DNA from: Prostheceraeus crozeri
Taxonomy: Eukaryota; Platyhelminthes; Polycladida; Euryleptidae
Direction of reading: 5' to 3'
NCBI GenBank assembly: GCA_907163375.1
Contig: CAJQUW010002160.1
Location: 34,774-98,773 of the forward strand
DNA length: 64,000 nt
In this document: one piece after another, positions 62,077-64,000 of the stretch
How the letters are laid out: the number at the start of each line of letters is the position of its first letter
Numbering within the stretch: the stretch's first letter is position 1
Translations under genes and position numbers: made by a program
The notes under the pieces: generated by a model
Database searches by the model: none
What the model was told of the DNA's origin: nothing
The model's input: only the letters and a program-made list of their open reading frames with translations

Positions 62077-63413
62077 ATGGAAAATCCAAATTTAAAAAAA
62101 TTATATTCGCCCGCATCATCCTGTTCTTCTTATTCGACGAGATCAACGGGATTTGAAAATAAATGTTTTGATAATAATAATAATAATAATCCATGTATAG
62201 ATGTTAATATTTTATTTCAATTACAAGCCGAAATATTTAGAGAACAGACTAAAGGTTTACCTTCTATAGAAACTAATTATTGTATTTTTCCAGGTGATCC
62301 ATTTATTAAATTTTTGGAGATTGTTAGTAAATATAATGATGTAGCTTATGTGGAATTAAATAAAGAAAATATGGTTATAATAGGTCATAATAATGTTTAT
62401 GGTTTTATTAGAGCAGTTTTGCCGATTAGTAATACTGATTGGATAGAAACTAAAATTATTAATTATATTAATATTAAAGAATTAGTTAAAAAATTAAAAT
62501 CTTTTTCCAAAGAAAAATTAGATTATTTGTTGATGAACAAAATCAATATAACATTCACATAGAGAGTAAAAAACATAATGAAGAATTATTATGTCAAGTT
62601 TATTATAGAGACACAATTTATAAACAAGAAACATTAGAAATGCCGCAAAGATATGATGATGATACGTATATAGGATTATATTCAAACTTAAATATTAATT
62701 TGTTAAAATCTTACATAAATGGCTTAGCTCAACAAGAGAAAATTTATATGTGGACAACACCTTATACTATTAACAATGACCATAATCATAATAAACGAAC
62801 TGAAGGTTCTAGGGCTTTGCCCGATCTTAAAGAATCTTATGATAATAATGATAATAATATAGATGATAATAATGATGATTCTGAAACATCTGAAAATGGT
62901 GTAAATGGTAAAAAAGATTATAAAAATATTAGTAATTATAAAAATTTATCTAAATTTCATTTTCTTACAATTGAAAATAATAATGATGGTATAGTTGAAG
63001 ATACTGTTAGACAACTATGTGTCGGGTCTACAAAATTTAAATTAGGATTTACATCTAATCAATTTAAAATTTTATCATCTTTAATAAAAACTAAAACTGA
63101 TTCAGATTATAGTGGTGTTATTAAATTTTCCAAAAGAGATCAAAGACCAATATTTTTCTCTATTATATTATTATCAGATAAGAAATGTAATTTAGAATTA
63201 GATATTCCAATAAGAGAATGGTATCCTATCATGGAAGGGCATCCTATACCAAAAAGTGTAATTTATGATGATGAAGAAACAATTTATGATGATGATGAAG
63301 AAACAATTTATGATGATGATGAAGAAACAATTTATGATGATGATGATGAATCAATAGTTAGTGAAAAAAAATTTAAATTATCTTTTGATAAAACGTTATA
63401 TGATGAAACTTAA
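62077..63413 (+). pseudogene. Unrecognised protein(s) of the AT-rich element
   Basis: The N-terminal part is Ser/Asn-rich (SPASSCSSYSTRS, a run of Asn from an AAT microsatellite), followed by a mixed alpha/beta part (IFREQTKGLPSIETNYCIF; NMVIIGHNNVYGFIRAVLPI). The C-terminal part has NINLLKSYINGLAQQEKIYM, an Asn/Asp-rich region, LKLGFTSNQFKIL-type beta-like text and an EETIYDDD repeat. No family recognised. Whether this is one or two genes I leave open; coding may not be intact. A hairpin pair at 62797-62822 lies inside it. Confidence 0.45.
63258..63354 (+). repeat. 24-bp coding tandem repeat (EETIYDDD)
   Basis: ATTTATGATGATGATGAAGA-type units repeat about four times, coding an acidic EETIYDDD series. 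Variable unit number is likely. Confidence 0.85.
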
Positions 63414-63470
63414 TAAGATAAAACTTAATATGATAAAACTTAATATGATAAAACTTAATGTGATAAAGAA
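63412..63470. repeat. 16-bp tandem repeat ATAAAACTTAATATG
   Basis: Four units after the stop of the preceding frame; no gene. Confidence 0.8.
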
Positions 63471-63599
63471 AAAAATAACTAAAGAACGTGAAATATATGA
63501 TAATATAAAATAACACTCAAGTCCTTGATATTAGAATGTTTATATCTAAAATTAAAACACAAATTTTTTTCTTAAATTTTCTCTAAAAAAATAAAAAAA

Positions 63600-64000
63600 A
63601 TGGAAAATACCAAGTTTTATTGTAACTTATGTAAAAAAAAATTGCAAACAAAAAGAAGTTATCAATCTCATTTAAATAGTAAATTGCATTTACAAAATGT
63701 AGAACGAGTTGATGAAGGAAATATATTAAAATTAAATAGTTATAAAAACTATCTAGAAACATTGCCTACTGATATAAAAGTTAAAAAATGTTTGATGATT
63801 ATTCACATTCGGAATATAAAAAAGTTTTTAATAGTGAAGATGAGACCATACAAACCGAAGGTTCTAGGGCTTCGCCCGTAACAGATGGAAGATATTTATT
63901 TAGCGATACTGATGAATTTGATGAAGCTGAACGTAACGATGAAGCCTTAGCAAATATAAAATATTTATTTAATCAGTCTTTTGAATATAATGAAACCGAT
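63600..64000 (+). CDS. Zinc-finger protein, runs off the right edge
   Basis: The frame starts MENTKFYCNLCKKKLQTKRS and SYQSHLNSKLHLQNV, a U1-type/C2H2 finger (C-x2-C-x12-H-x5-H). The other Polinton in this window begins its polymerase with C2H2 fingers, so this may be the N terminus of the missing pPolB; a separate regulator is the alternative. An ATAAAAAAAATG leader abuts the ATG. A hairpin pair lies at 63853-63877. Later parts within the window are Asp/Glu-rich. Confidence 0.5.

Larger units (their letters stand above)
53622..64000. mobile_element. AT-rich adintovirus/Polinton-like element, right end outside window
   Basis: About 10.4 kb of much higher A+T than the flanks, with a Polinton/adintovirus set: protease, integrase with a phospholipase A2 domain, hexon-like capsid protein, pX/pVI-like proteins and a coiled-coil fibre-like protein. 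The left border is not fixed: no terminal repeat can be seen without the right end. Partial copies of its own genes lie at 53622-53820 and 54600-54735. Frames look mostly whole, with perhaps two or three breaks. Low decay suggests a young or recently acquired copy. Confidence 0.75.

Noticed and set aside
53622-64000. CRISPR-like reading of the spaced hairpins
   Set aside because: Hairpins differ in sequence and spacing, lie in genes, and no cas gene is present.

Overview
This is 64 kb of invertebrate nuclear DNA. The only host coding sequence I can support is part of an extracellular CUB-domain gene: three CUB exons of 375, 375 and 363 nt, in symmetric phase 1-1 and with GT-AG borders, plus a Thr-rich linker exon. 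Almost everything else is mobile DNA. The mix (Polinton, Penelope-like elements, PIF/Harbinger, piggyBac, a RAG1/Chapaev-Transib-like transposon, a CR1/L2-type LINE) suggests a non-vertebrate, probably marine, animal. The sequence does not fix the taxon.

Layout: 0.35-0.83 kb holds a Penelope-like (PLE) 3' end. 1.18-4.64 kb is a PIF/Harbinger element (transposase plus a MADF-domain protein) with a PLE fragment inserted in the transposase. 6.27-30.91 kb is one Polinton/Maverick with both long terminal inverted repeats and a 6-bp CCTACA target duplication. A 2.6-kb piggyBac with TTAA duplications sits in its DNA polymerase. 31.2-48.8 kb is the CUB gene region, filled with a PLE (33.6-36.5), a RAG1-like transposon (38.92-42.49), a truncated LINE (43.7-45.1) and inverted-repeat elements. 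49.6-50.05 kb has a tRNA-like sequence and a large palindrome. 51.1-53.3 kb is another PLE. From about 53.6 kb to the right edge runs a second, very AT-rich adintovirus/Polinton-like element that leaves the window.

How the genes fit together: the 24.6-kb Polinton has the usual virion and replication set: FtsK/HerA-like ATPase, adenain-type protease, capsid proteins, basic core/minor proteins, a retroviral-type integrase with chromodomain, and protein-primed DNA polymerase B. To these it adds a DEDDh-like exonuclease, two RING-like small proteins, a left-pointing cluster of two PC4-like proteins and a TBP-like protein, and several unrecognised right-arm genes. It is a fossil with roughly ten breaks plus the piggyBac insertion. 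Intact target duplications and readable long frames suggest it is not very old.

The second element carries a membrane-type protein, a protease, one long frame joining a parvovirus-type phospholipase A2 domain to an integrase, two small membrane-active virion-type proteins, a hexon-like capsid protein and a long coiled-coil fibre-like protein. Its frames look mostly whole, with few breaks. Short GC-rich hairpins are scattered through it, one of them at the phospholipase-integrase junction. Polymerase and ATPase genes are not seen and may lie to the right of the window.

The best leads are the TBP-like/PC4-like cluster in a Polinton, the phospholipase-integrase frame with its hairpins, and the RAG1-like transposon, which shows a RAG1-like N-terminal region, a DDE core and CACGGTG ends in one element.
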